Shown piece by piece: positions 52,020-60,644 of a stretch of DNA of 64,000 nucleotides; the stretch's first letter is position 1, and each line of letters starts with the position of its first letter. The stretch lies in NCBI GenBank assembly GCA_964524835.1, contig CAZGEG010000002.1:62001-126000 (forward strand). Reading direction: 5' to 3'. The translations under genes and the position numbers were made by a program. The notes beneath the pieces were generated by a model. The model was not told where the DNA came from. It saw nothing but the letters and a program-made list of their open reading frames with translations, and made no database searches. The stretch is from JACRCG01 sp964524835 (GTDB lineage Bacteria > Desulfobacterota > Desulfuromonadia > Geobacterales > Pseudopelobacteraceae).

Positions 52020-53702
52020 ATGAGTTGGTACTACAATCTGAAAATCAGTGTAAAACTTCTGTCGGCATTTATTCTCGTGGCCGTGATAGCCGGCGTAATC
52101 GGCTGGATCGGCGTGGTAAAGCTGCATCAGATTGATGAAGCAGACACCAAGCTGTATGAAAAAGTGACTATCCCGTTGGCCGACATGGCGGAAATATCCA
52201 TTGCTTTCCAGAGGCAGCGCGTAAACTCTCGCGATCTTCTGGATGCCGCCACCATGGAGGAAAAACAGAAATTCGCCGCCCGCATCAAGGAATTGAGAGA
52301 GGGGAATAACAAGAATGTTGAGGCCTTTGAAAAGACCATCCTCACGGATGAAGGGAAAAAACTGTTCGAAGAGTATAAAACGCTGCGCGCGGCCTATGGG
52401 GCAGAGCTCGACAAACTGATTGCTCTGGTAATGCAGGGTAAAAATGCTGAAGCTCAGGAAATCCTTAAAGGCTCTGCCGGCAAAGCCTCCCGGGAGTTGC
52501 AGAATCAGATTGAGAAGCTGATGGAAGCGAAACTGAAACAGGCCAAGTTGATCTCTGATGAGAATTCGAAGCTCGCAAACTCCGCTTCCCGGCTGATGAT
52601 CGGTCTGGCCATTGGCGGAGCACTCATCGCCATATTCTTTGGTTTCCTGATCTCCAGCATCATCAGCAATCCGCTTCGCAAGGGTGTTGTCTTTGCCCAG
52701 GCGGTAGCTGCGGGTGACCTGACGCAAAAAATCGATCTCGATCAGAAGGACGAAATCGGCCAGCTGGCACAGGCCCTTAACGAAATGGTGGCCAAGTTGA
52801 GCAGCATCGTCAACGAGGTCATTACGGCCTCCGATAATGTCGCTTCCGGCAGCCAGGAACTCTCCGCCACCGCCCAGCAGATGAGCCAGGGCGCCACCGA
52901 GCAGGCGGCCAGCGCCGAAGAAATCTCCTCCAGCATGGAAGAGATGGCCTCCAGCATCCGCCAGAATACCGACAACGCCATGCAGACCGAGAAGATCTCC
53001 ATCAAGAGTTCCGTCGATGCCAAGGAGGGGGGCAAGGCGGTCATCGAAACCGTGGCTGCCATGAAGGAGATCGCCACCAAAATCTCCATCATCGAAGAGA
53101 TCGCCCGCCAGACCAACCTGCTGGCGCTGAACGCCGCCATCGAGGCCGCCCGTGCCGGTGAGCATGGCAAGGGGTTTGCGGTCGTCGCCTCCGAGGTCCG
53201 CAAGCTGGCCGAACGGAGCCAGTCGGCCGCCGGTGAGATATCCGGCCTTTCCAGCCGCAGTGTGTCAATTGCCGAACAGGCGGGAGAAATGCTGACCAAA
53301 ATGGTGCCGGACATCCAGAAAACCTCCGAACTGGTACAGGAAATCACCGCCTCCAGCAAAGAGCAGGATACCGGCGCCGAGCAGATCAACAAGGCCATCC
53401 AGCAGCTCGACCAGGTAATTCAGCAGAACGCCAGTGCCTCCGAAGAGATGGCGTCCACCTCGGAAGAGCTCTCCAGCCAGGCCGAGCAGCTCCAGGATTC
53501 GATCAGTTTCTTCAATATCGGCAATTCGGGCAGTCATCGCAAGGCGGCTGGCGCCCGCAAACCGGTCCACAAGGTTCAGATCGCTCACGCCAGGAGTGCC
53601 GCCGCGCAACCGCAGGCAAAGCGCTCCTCCGGCGGCGGCATAAATCTGCAGCTTGGCCAGGCCGGTCCGGACCATCTGGATGACGAGTTCGAGAAATTTT
53701 AA
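52020..53702 (+). CDS. Methyl-accepting chemotaxis protein
   Basis: 560-residue membrane receptor. TM1 about 12-34, periplasmic four-helix-bundle (4HB_MCP) sensor about 35-190, TM2 about 195-217, HAMP about 218-270, then signalling domain with the tip EIARQTNLLALNAAIEAARAGE. No CheR-tethering pentapeptide; C terminus is DDEFEKF. GAGGAGG precedes the ATG. Ligand unknown. It should feed CheA through the neighbouring CheW. Confidence 0.94.
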   Translation: MSWYYNLKISVKLLSAFILVAVIAGVIGWIGVVKLHQIDEADTKLYEKVTIPLADMAEISIAFQRQRVNSRDLLDAATMEEKQKFAARIKELREGNNKNVEAFEKTILTDEGKKLFEEYKTLRAAYGAELDKLIALVMQGKNAEAQEILKGSAGKASRELQNQIEKLMEAKLKQAKLISDENSKLANSASRLMIGLAIGGALIAIFFGFLISSIISNPLRKGVVFAQAVAAGDLTQKIDLDQKDEIGQLAQALNEMVAKLSSIVNEVITASDNVASGSQELSATAQQMSQGATEQAASAEEISSSMEEMASSIRQNTDNAMQTEKISIKSSVDAKEGGKAVIETVAAMKEIATKISIIEEIARQTNLLALNAAIEAARAGEHGKGFAVVASEVRKLAERSQSAAGEISGLSSRSVSIAEQAGEMLTKMVPDIQKTSELVQEITASSKEQDTGAEQINKAIQQLDQVIQQNASASEEMASTSEELSSQAEQLQDSISFFNIGNSGSHRKAAGARKPVHKVQIAHARSAAAQPQAKRSSGGGINLQLGQAGPDHLDDEFEKF

Positions 53703-53716
53703 ATAACAGGGTTACG

Positions 53717-53779
53717 GGCAGGGTCAAGGGTCAAGGGGCAAGTAAAAGCCTTTCACCCTTGACCCATGCCCTTTGACCC
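53717..53779. repeat. GGGTCAA heptamer array, inverted arms
   Basis: GGGTCAA units on the left and TTGACCC units on the right, with an AAAGCC/TTTC loop. Same unit begins the longer array at 56563. Confidence 0.85.
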
Positions 53780-53793
53780 AGAGTCCTTGCGCC

Positions 53794-54168
53794 ATGAAAA
53801 GCTCCGGCAAAAAAAATACATCCGCACCTTCTCCCGGGACGCCGGAATCAATGTCCTCCCTGGCGGGGGGGATGGCGGACGAGTTCAATAACATCCTGAC
53901 AACGGTTATGGGGGCCTGTTCCCTGATCGACAGGGATGATCCCGGCAATGGTGAACTGCTGCAATGCGTGGCGCTGATTCGCGCTTCCGCCGAACATGCG
54001 GCTGATTTGTCGGGCCGGTTGATGCACGTTGGTGCGTTGGAGCAGGAGAGTGCCTGTTCAGGTGGTCCTCCCCGGTTTTCAGGCTCTGCATCTGCATCGG
54101 TGCGTGACAAAAAAAATGGTGATGGTATAGTGGCCGCCACTAAAAATCCCGGAGGCACACCATCATGA
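53794..54168 (+). CDS. HisKA-like fragment without phospho-histidine
   Basis: 124 residues. Residues 20-78 follow the HisKA dimerisation helices of hybrid kinases (SLAGGMADEFNNILTTVMGA, LIRASAEHAADLSGRLM), but the histidine of the AHDFNN motif is D29 (GAC for CAC). No ATPase domain follows; the last 40 residues are low complexity. It overlaps the cytochrome gene start by 4 nt. Either a decayed kinase or a small dimerising/decoy protein; the intact frame and coupling argue against simple decay. Confidence 0.6.
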   Translation: MKSSGKKNTSAPSPGTPESMSSLAGGMADEFNNILTTVMGACSLIDRDDPGNGELLQCVALIRASAEHAADLSGRLMHVGALEQESACSGGPPRFSGSASASVRDKKNGDGIVAATKNPGGTPS

Positions 54169-54635
54169 AATCAGCCGTTGTCCTGTTGTCCCTGCTGTTT
54201 CTATGCTTTGCTGCAGTTTCATCCCACGCAGCTTCCCCTTCTCTTCCCAAAGGGTATACCGCCTGGAAGAAAAGTGAGCGCAAAGTCGTTACCGATAAAA
54301 GCTCGCTCTTTTACGGCATTCATTACATCTATGCCGACAAAAAAGCACAGAGCGGCTATCTGGCCGACAACCGGTTTGCCGAGGGGAGCCGCATCGTTGT
54401 GGAGTTTTTCAATATCAAGGATAACCCGGCCGTTGACGGCCCGAAAAATATGATCGTTCTGATGCAGAAGGACAAGCGTCACAAGGCGACCGGCGGCTGG
54501 CTTTTCGCCGGTTTTGGCGCCGACGGCGCACCTAGCGGCATCGATCCGGTGGCGAACTGTTTCGGTTGTCACCAGAAGGACGCCGCCGGGCGGGATTTTG
54601 TGATTTCGACTAAAAAAGATTTCAACCTAAAATAA
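54165..54635 (+). CDS. Cytochrome P460-family protein
   Basis: 156 residues, signal peptide about 1-22 (ending SSHAA), one haem c site CFGCH at C132-H136, and P460-like body (GYTAWKKSERKVVTDKSSLF, GSRIVVEFFNI, GGWLFAGFGADG). Periplasmic. P460 enzymes oxidise hydroxylamine or similar; many relatives are untested. In a chemosensory cluster it might act as redox sensor or electron carrier. AGGCAC only weakly resembles a ribosome site, so coupling to the previous gene may matter. Confidence 0.83.
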   Translation: MKSAVVLLSLLFLCFAAVSSHAASPSLPKGYTAWKKSERKVVTDKSSLFYGIHYIYADKKAQSGYLADNRFAEGSRIVVEFFNIKDNPAVDGPKNMIVLMQKDKRHKATGGWLFAGFGADGAPSGIDPVANCFGCHQKDAAGRDFVISTKKDFNLK

Positions 54636-54719
54636 CCGGTTCATAGTCAAGCCGCTCAGCAGGCACAAATGACCAGGGAACTTGCGGGCCCTTAAGCCGG
54701 CGCTGTGAAGGGAACTCAC

Positions 54720-56558
54720 ATGACGTTTCAAACAACCGGACAAAGTTCTTCCACCAACAGCCGGATCGGCGCAGAAGCGGTTTCTGCCTGGCTGAATGTT
54801 CTCTCTCCCGCAATTGAAACGCTGCGGAAGATGGCCGGAACGACGGAAGATGAATTTCTGCAGATCGGTTCGGAGGTGCAGGGATTTTACCGGCGGTCGA
54901 GCGACATCACCCGGATGTCCATCCAGCTGGTGGAGGTTGTCTCCGGAGATTCCGTCCAGGTGCTTACCGGGCGTCTGCAGCAAATGATGGCCGACATGGA
55001 GGCCTACCTGACAGAGGCCCGCACCCGCAGCAGCGACAGCTGCAGCACCCTGGAGCAGGTCCGGAATCTTCTGGGGGATCTGTCGGAACCGATGGAAGGC
55101 TTCCAGAAGATGAACAAGGCCCTCCGCATGTTGAGTATCTCCACCAAGATCGAAAGTGCGCGCCTCGGCGAGATGGGAAGCGGCTTCGTCAATCTGGCCA
55201 TGGACGTCGAAAAGCTATCCCACCAGGTCAGCGACAAGTCTGCCGCCATACTGGCACACCGCCAGCTGCTGGCGGCCATGATAGGCTCCAATCTTGTCAC
55301 TGTTCGCTCCTCCGAATCCGCCCAGGATGCCGAAGTCTTATCATCCCTGAAAAGCACCGCTTCAAGCCTGCAGGAGCTGGTATCGGTCAATGAGCGTTGT
55401 ACCCGATTCGGTTCCACGGTTTCGACCATATCGGCCGGGGTCACCGGCGACATCAGTGAAGTGGTTGCGTCGCTGCAGATGCATGACATGACGCGTCAGC
55501 AGGTGGAACATATCGTCGAGGCGCTGGAGCGCCTTTCAGGAGATCTGTCCGGTTTCGGAACTGCCGAAAAGAGCGAGGAAAGTCGTCTGCGGTTGATCGT
55601 CGAAACCGGAGATGTCTGTGAACTGCAGGAGGCCCAGCTCCGCTTCGCTTCGGCCGAACTGTACGGCGCCGTTCGCTCGATTGTCGACAATCTGCGCGAT
55701 GTTGCCCGCAAACAGTCCATTATGGCGGACGAAACCCGGAATGTTGCCGGAGTGGCAGACTCCTCCGGGACGTCGTTCGTGGATGTCATGAGCCAGGGGA
55801 TGACCGCCATAACCGCCGCGCTCTCCTCCTGTGCCCGGGCCGACAGGGCAATGTCCGGCACCATGAACAAGGTCGCCCAGACGATCGGGGAGATCGCTTC
55901 CTTTGTGGCCGATATCGAGGCAATCGGCTCGGAAATCGACCTGATCGCCCTGAATGCCCAGATCAAGGCCGCCCACACCGGACCGGAAGGTGCCGCGCTG
56001 GGAGTCCTGGCCGAGGCGATCAAACGCCTTTCCGATGAGGCCGTACGGCAGACCGATTCCGTGGCTGCGACCCTGAAAAATATCAATAGCGCCACCGAGC
56101 ATCTTTCTCTGGATGCCGAAAACGAAGAGGAGCAGCTCGGCAGCCGGATTTCTTTCATGCAGGAGGAGGTCGCCGAGATACTGCGGGCCCTGGCCGGCAT
56201 GAATGGAGAACTGTTTTCAATAATGTCAGGTCTGGCCGTTCAGGTTGACTCATTGACCGGTGATGTGGAACAGGCAACAGCCGGGATCGATGTGCATGAA
56301 CGGACGAAGGCCATGTCTGGCAGTGTCCTTAATGATCTTGAGCAGATCGTAGCGCAGTCACGCGGGATCGTCCCGGCCAGCAGCGAGTTCAAGGAAAACC
56401 TGCGGCACATGGAGGAGCATTACACCATGGAGAGTGAACGGCACATTCATGAAGCGCTTGCCCGCAAGCGCAGCGGTCTGGGTGCCGTTGCCGTCCAGAG
56501 TGTGGCGAAGAACGGCCCGGATGAATCTGAATTCGGAGATAATGTAGATTTGTTTTAA
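54720..56558 (+). CDS. Soluble receptor-like protein with two signalling tips
   Basis: 612 residues, nearly all helical, no membrane segment. Two stretches resemble the MCP hairpin tip: ALRMLSISTKIESARLGEMG (about 135-155) and IDLIALNAQIKAAHTGPEG (about 407-427). Each is flanked by long coiled coils, so it looks like two receptor hairpins in tandem. A third HDMTRQQVEHIVEALERL segment resembles CheZ-like/MCP helices. AAGGGA precedes the ATG; the frame opens with a GTG 15 nt earlier. Possibly a cytoplasmic chemoreceptor or a CheA/CheW-binding regulator. Confidence 0.7.
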   Translation: MTFQTTGQSSSTNSRIGAEAVSAWLNVLSPAIETLRKMAGTTEDEFLQIGSEVQGFYRRSSDITRMSIQLVEVVSGDSVQVLTGRLQQMMADMEAYLTEARTRSSDSCSTLEQVRNLLGDLSEPMEGFQKMNKALRMLSISTKIESARLGEMGSGFVNLAMDVEKLSHQVSDKSAAILAHRQLLAAMIGSNLVTVRSSESAQDAEVLSSLKSTASSLQELVSVNERCTRFGSTVSTISAGVTGDISEVVASLQMHDMTRQQVEHIVEALERLSGDLSGFGTAEKSEESRLRLIVETGDVCELQEAQLRFASAELYGAVRSIVDNLRDVARKQSIMADETRNVAGVADSSGTSFVDVMSQGMTAITAALSSCARADRAMSGTMNKVAQTIGEIASFVADIEAIGSEIDLIALNAQIKAAHTGPEGAALGVLAEAIKRLSDEAVRQTDSVAATLKNINSATEHLSLDAENEEEQLGSRISFMQEEVAEILRALAGMNGELFSIMSGLAVQVDSLTGDVEQATAGIDVHERTKAMSGSVLNDLEQIVAQSRGIVPASSEFKENLRHMEEHYTMESERHIHEALARKRSGLGAVAVQSVAKNGPDESEFGDNVDLF

Positions 56559-56562
56559 AAAT

Positions 56563-56780
56563 AGGGTCAAGGGTCAAGGGTCAAGGGTCAAGGGTAAAGG
56601 GAAAAGGGAAAAGGGAAAAGGGAAAAGGGAAAAGGGAAAAGGGAAAAGGGTAAAGGGTAAAGGGTAAAGGGTAAAGGGTAAAGGGTAAAGGGTAAAGGGA
56701 AAAGGGAAAAACAAAAGCTTTTGAATTTACTTGCCCCTTACCCCTTACCCCTTACCCCTTGCACCTTGCCCCTTGCCCCT
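56563..56780. repeat. Long AAAGGGT/AAAGGGA heptamer array with inverted arm
   Basis: About 20 units of 7 nt (GGGTCAA, then GGGAAAA, then GGGTAAA) run from 56563 to about 56711, followed by TTACCCC/TTGCCCC units on the opposite sense to 56780. It fills the spacer before the STAS gene. Such arrays change length by slippage. Confidence 0.92.
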
Positions 56781-56798
56781 AAGAAAAAGGAGTCATCC

Positions 56799-57146
56799 AT
56801 GCCACTCAACAGTTCAGTCCGTGAAAACGGTGAAATCATTGTCACGAGCGGTAACCGTCTGACGATTGAAAATGCCGCCGAATTTTCCCGCCTCGTCAGT
56901 GAAGCGCTGGGAGCATCAAGCACCGTTGCTCTCGAGTTTGAGCCGGCGGTAGAAATTGACATCACCGGTTTGCAGGTACTTTGTTCGGCCTGCAAGAGTG
57001 CGGCACAGAGCGGCAAGTCATTTTCGTATCTCGGCCCGCAGCCTCAGGCCCTGGCGGACATCATCAGCAGCAGCGGTGCAGAACGACACGCGGCCTGTAA
57101 ACATAACAACGATACTACCTGTATCTGGTTTGGAGGTGCGAACTAA
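56799..57146 (+). CDS. STAS domain protein
   Basis: 115 residues, anti-sigma-factor-antagonist fold; IDITGLQVL holds the phosphorylation-type residue T56. Often found with CheA-type clusters as switch or binding module. AAAAAGGAG precedes the ATG at 56799; the frame is open upstream through the repeat. Stop overlaps the cheY start (TAATG). Confidence 0.88.
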   Translation: MPLNSSVRENGEIIVTSGNRLTIENAAEFSRLVSEALGASSTVALEFEPAVEIDITGLQVLCSACKSAAQSGKSFSYLGPQPQALADIISSSGAERHAACKHNNDTTCIWFGGAN

Positions 57147-57511
57147 TGGCAAAATTAATCATGACGGCCGACGACTCGGCCAGCGTCCGGCAGATGGTGG
57201 CTTTTACCCTTAAGCAGAACGGCTATGATGTGGTTGAGGCGGTCGATGGCAAGGATGCCCTCAACAAGCTGAACGTGCAAAAAGTCGATATGCTGCTGAC
57301 CGACCTGAATATGCCCAATATGGACGGTATCGGTCTGATCAAAGGGGTCCGCGCCGGAACCCTGAACAAGTTTATCCCGATTGTCATGCTGACTACCGAA
57401 TCGAACGATACGAAAAAGGGCGAGGGGAAGGCCGCCGGAGCGACCGGCTGGATCGTCAAGCCTTTCAAGCCGGAGCAGCTGATTGCGGTGATTAAGAAGG
57501 TACTGGGGTAG
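57146..57511 (+). CDS. cheY: CheY response regulator
   Basis: 121-residue stand-alone receiver: acidic pair D9-D10, phospho-aspartate D53 (LLTDLNMPNMDG), T83-type TTES and lysine in VKPFKPEQL. Phosphorylated by CheA; output target unknown. Coupled to the STAS gene and 73 nt before cheA. Confidence 0.94.
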   Translation: MAKLIMTADDSASVRQMVAFTLKQNGYDVVEAVDGKDALNKLNVQKVDMLLTDLNMPNMDGIGLIKGVRAGTLNKFIPIVMLTTESNDTKKGEGKAAGATGWIVKPFKPEQLIAVIKKVLG

Positions 57512-57513
57512 GC

Positions 57514-57566
57514 AATGTTGAATGTTGAATTCTAATTCAAAATCCAAAATTCAAAATTCAAAATTT
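57514..57566. repeat. TTGAATG/AAAATTC repeat, inverted arms
   Basis: Short TTGAATGTTGAATT arm followed by AATTCAAAATCC and AAAATTC units; same family as 430-507. Lies between cheY and cheA. Confidence 0.8.
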
Positions 57567-57584
57567 CCTTTAGGGGTTAAGACC

Positions 57585-59723
57585 ATGATGGAAGAAGCAA
57601 TTGCAACTTATCGCGATGAAGCCGGCGAACTGCTGGCCGAGCTGGAAACCTCCCTGCTGGAGCTGGAAGAGACGCCGGATGACGATGATCTGATCAACCG
57701 TGTTTTCCGGGCCATGCACACCATCAAGGGTTCAGGGGCCATGTTCGGCTTCGACGAGATCGCGGGCTTCACCCACGAGGTCGAGACGGTTTTCGACATG
57801 GTGCGCAACGGCAGGATGACCGTCACCAAGCGTCTCCTTGACCTGACCCTCAAGTCGCGTGACCACATCTCCTATCTGCTCGGCTGTCCGCTGGGGGAAG
57901 AGGTTGACCGCACTGTCGGGGACGAGATCATCGCCGGACTCCGCCAGCTGGTGCCGCAGCCGGAAACGCCTCAAAAAGGTTCCGGCGAGGTGCCTGCCAT
58001 AGGCCACCCGGAAGTGTCCGCTAATGAACCGGCGGATGAAAGCACCTGGCGCATCCGCTTCCGTCCCGCTCTCAACATCCTCTTGTGCGGTACCAACCCG
58101 CTCTCGCTGATCAACGAACTGCGCGAACTGGGTACCGCCCATGTCGTGGCACAGTTCGACGAAATTCCCCCGCTTGAGCAGCTTGTCAGTGAAAACTGTT
58201 ATACCTATTGGGACATCATTTTGACCACGACCAGAGGTGAGGACGCCATCAGGGATGTCTTCATCTTTGTCGAGGACGACTGCGATTTAAAAATCGAGCT
58301 GATCGACCGCAGCGGACTGATCGACCGCGAACAGGGGTACAAAAAACTGGGAGACATCCTGGTTGAGCGTGGCGACCTCTCTCCGGTGGAGATGCAGAAA
58401 GTGCTGATGCTGCAGAAGCGCTTCGGAGAGCTGCTGGTGGAGCAGGGGATCGTGTCGCCGGAAAAGGTGCAGTCGGCGCTGGTCGAACAGCAGCATGTCA
58501 AGAGCGTCCGCAAGGAACGGAGCGAAATTCCGCCGCAGGAAGCCGCCGCCAGCATCCGCGTCCCGGCCGAACGACTGGATCAGCTGATCAACCTGGTCGG
58601 GGAAATGGTAACGGTACAGGCACACCTATCCCAGGTCTCCATGGCCGGGGGGGATGCGACCTATATCGCCATAGCGGAAGAGGTGGAACGGCTTACCAAC
58701 GAACTGCGCGACACCGCCCTCAACATCCGCATGCTGCCGATCGGCAGTACCTTCAGCAAATTCAAGCGCCTGGTGCGCGACCTTTCCAGCGAACTCGGCA
58801 AAGAGATTGAAATGGAAACGTTCGGCGCCGAGACCGAGCTGGACAAAACCGTCATCGAAAAGCTGAACGATCCGCTGGTGCACATCATCCGCAACAGCAT
58901 CGATCACGGCATCGAAATGCCCGATGCCCGGCGTGCCGCCGGCAAGACGTCACACGGCACGGTCTACTTGGGAGCCGAGCATTCCGGCGACTCGGTTCTG
59001 GTCACGATTCGCGACGACGGCGCCGGTCTCGATCGCGATGCCATTCGCGCCAAGGCAGTAGAGAGGGGCCTTATTTCGGCTTCTGCGGATGTGTCCGACC
59101 GCGAAATTTATGCCCAGATCTTCGCCCCCGGCTTTTCTACCGCCGCCACGGTGACCAGCGTCTCCGGGCGTGGGGTGGGGATGGATGTAGTCAAGCGGGG
59201 AATCGAAGGGCTGCGCGGTTCTATAGGGGTGGACAGCGTCCGCGGCTCAGGCACGACCATCACCCTCAAGATTCCGCTGACCCTGGCGATCATCGACAGC
59301 CTGCTGGTCAAGATCGGCACGGATCACTTTGTGCTGCCTCTGGCCTCGGTGGAGGAGTGCATCGAGCTGACCCGTGAGGATGTCAAAAACTCCCATGGCC
59401 GCAATCTGGCCAATGTCCGTGGTGCCATCATTCCCTACATTCCGCTGCGCCGGCATTTCAGAATCACCGATCAGCGCCCGGAAATCGAACAGATCGTGAT
59501 AGCCGATATCCACGGCACCAAGGTCGGCTTTGTGGTTGACCACGTTGTGGGCGAACATCAGACCGTCATCAAATCTCTCGGCAAAATGTACCGCGATGTA
59601 AAAGGTGTTTCCGGAGCAACCATCCTGGGTGACGGCACCGTGGCGCTGATCCTCGATATGGGAGTGCTGCTGCAGTCGGTGGAAAGGCAGGAACAGGCTC
59701 TTGGCGAAGGGGGCGGTTGGTGA
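57585..59723 (+). CDS. cheA: Chemotaxis histidine kinase CheA
   Basis: 712 residues. HPt domain 1-105 with phospho-histidine H45 (AMHTIKGSGAMF); a middle region around 230-310 containing two short repeats (KLGDILVERGDLSPVEMQKV and FGELLVEQGIVSPEKVQSAL) in place of a usual P2; dimerisation domain; ATPase with HIIRNSIDHGIEMPDARR, RDDGAGLD and GRGVGMDVV; CheW-like C terminus. TAGGGG lies ahead of the ATG; the frame is open 63 nt upstream in the repeat. Confidence 0.95.
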   Translation: MMEEAIATYRDEAGELLAELETSLLELEETPDDDDLINRVFRAMHTIKGSGAMFGFDEIAGFTHEVETVFDMVRNGRMTVTKRLLDLTLKSRDHISYLLGCPLGEEVDRTVGDEIIAGLRQLVPQPETPQKGSGEVPAIGHPEVSANEPADESTWRIRFRPALNILLCGTNPLSLINELRELGTAHVVAQFDEIPPLEQLVSENCYTYWDIILTTTRGEDAIRDVFIFVEDDCDLKIELIDRSGLIDREQGYKKLGDILVERGDLSPVEMQKVLMLQKRFGELLVEQGIVSPEKVQSALVEQQHVKSVRKERSEIPPQEAAASIRVPAERLDQLINLVGEMVTVQAHLSQVSMAGGDATYIAIAEEVERLTNELRDTALNIRMLPIGSTFSKFKRLVRDLSSELGKEIEMETFGAETELDKTVIEKLNDPLVHIIRNSIDHGIEMPDARRAAGKTSHGTVYLGAEHSGDSVLVTIRDDGAGLDRDAIRAKAVERGLISASADVSDREIYAQIFAPGFSTAATVTSVSGRGVGMDVVKRGIEGLRGSIGVDSVRGSGTTITLKIPLTLAIIDSLLVKIGTDHFVLPLASVEECIELTREDVKNSHGRNLANVRGAIIPYIPLRRHFRITDQRPEIEQIVIADIHGTKVGFVVDHVVGEHQTVIKSLGKMYRDVKGVSGATILGDGTVALILDMGVLLQSVERQEQALGEGGGW

Positions 59724-60586
59724 CAGCTCACCATGACAGCGTGAACCCCCGCCTGCCGGCAACCCTCTCCGATCGCGAATTTCAGCGATTCAGCGGGTTT
59801 ATTTACGATCATGCCGGCATCAAGATGCCTCCCGCCAAGAAAACCATGCTGGAAGCGCGTCTGCAGAAGCGGCTGAAGGCAAATTCCATCACTTCGTTCG
59901 AAGAATACAGCAACTATGTCTTCAGCGCGGAGGGGCGGGCGTCTGAGCTCATTCATCTGATTGATGTGGTGACTACCAACAAAACTGATTTTTTCCGCGA
60001 ACCGGGCCACTTCGACTTTATGGTCAAATCCGCACTCCCCGCCATCATTCAGACACGGGGAGATCTGTCGCGTGACCCGATCCGGATCTGGAGCGCCGGA
60101 TGCTCGACCGGTGAGGAACCGTATACCCTGGCGATGGTCCTGTCCGAATTCGCCGAAGGTCGCCCTGACTTCCGGGCTGCCATCACCGCCTCCGATATCT
60201 GTACCCAGGTTCTGCAGACCGCCCGCACCGGTATTTATCCCGAGGAGAGGACAGACCCGATTCCGTTGAACCTGAAGAAAAAATACCTGACGCGGAGCCG
60301 TGAAAAGTCCCGTTCGCTGGTGCGCATCTGCCCGCAGTTGCGTTCTCTGGTTTCGTTCCGGCGCATCAACTTCATGGATGATGACCATGGCATAGCTGAG
60401 AAAATGGACATCATCTTCTGCCGCAACGTCGTGATCTATTTCGACAAACCGACCCAGCAGACCCTGATGCGAAAATTCCACAAACAACTCAAGCCGGGCG
60501 GCTACCTGTTTATCGGGCATTCGGAAACGTTGAGCGGACTGGATGTCGATTTCAAGGCTGTGGCATCGACGGTGTACCGGAAGTGA
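59720..60586 (+). CDS. cheR: Chemoreceptor methyltransferase CheR
   Basis: Methylates receptor glutamates with S-adenosylmethionine. 288 residues: N-terminal helical part (LSDREFQRFSGFIYDHAGI), TTNKTDFFREPGHF, SAM site IWSAGCSTGEEPYTLAM, and IIFCRNVVIYFDKPTQQ. GTG start overlapping the cheA stop with GAAGGGGG ahead; a TTG one codon earlier is the alternative. Confidence 0.94.
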   Translation: MTAHHDSVNPRLPATLSDREFQRFSGFIYDHAGIKMPPAKKTMLEARLQKRLKANSITSFEEYSNYVFSAEGRASELIHLIDVVTTNKTDFFREPGHFDFMVKSALPAIIQTRGDLSRDPIRIWSAGCSTGEEPYTLAMVLSEFAEGRPDFRAAITASDICTQVLQTARTGIYPEERTDPIPLNLKKKYLTRSREKSRSLVRICPQLRSLVSFRRINFMDDDHGIAEKMDIIFCRNVVIYFDKPTQQTLMRKFHKQLKPGGYLFIGHSETLSGLDVDFKAVASTVYRK

Positions 60587-60600
60587 GGCGAAGGTAGAGG

Positions 60601-60632
60601 GGCAATTTTGAATTTTGAATTTTGAGTTTTTT
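60601..60632. repeat. TTGAATTT repeat, single arm
   Basis: Three TTTTGAA units between cheR and the first cheD, related to 430-507 and 57514-57566 but without the second arm. Confidence 0.65.
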
Positions 60633-60644
60633 TGGTTCAGATAT

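Noticed and set aside
51984..53165. 393-codon minus-strand frame opposite the chemoreceptor
   Set aside because: Receptor coiled coils give long opposite frames; the plus-strand product is certain.
56563..56780. CRISPR-like array
   Set aside because: Units are 7 nt without spacers; a simple tandem repeat.
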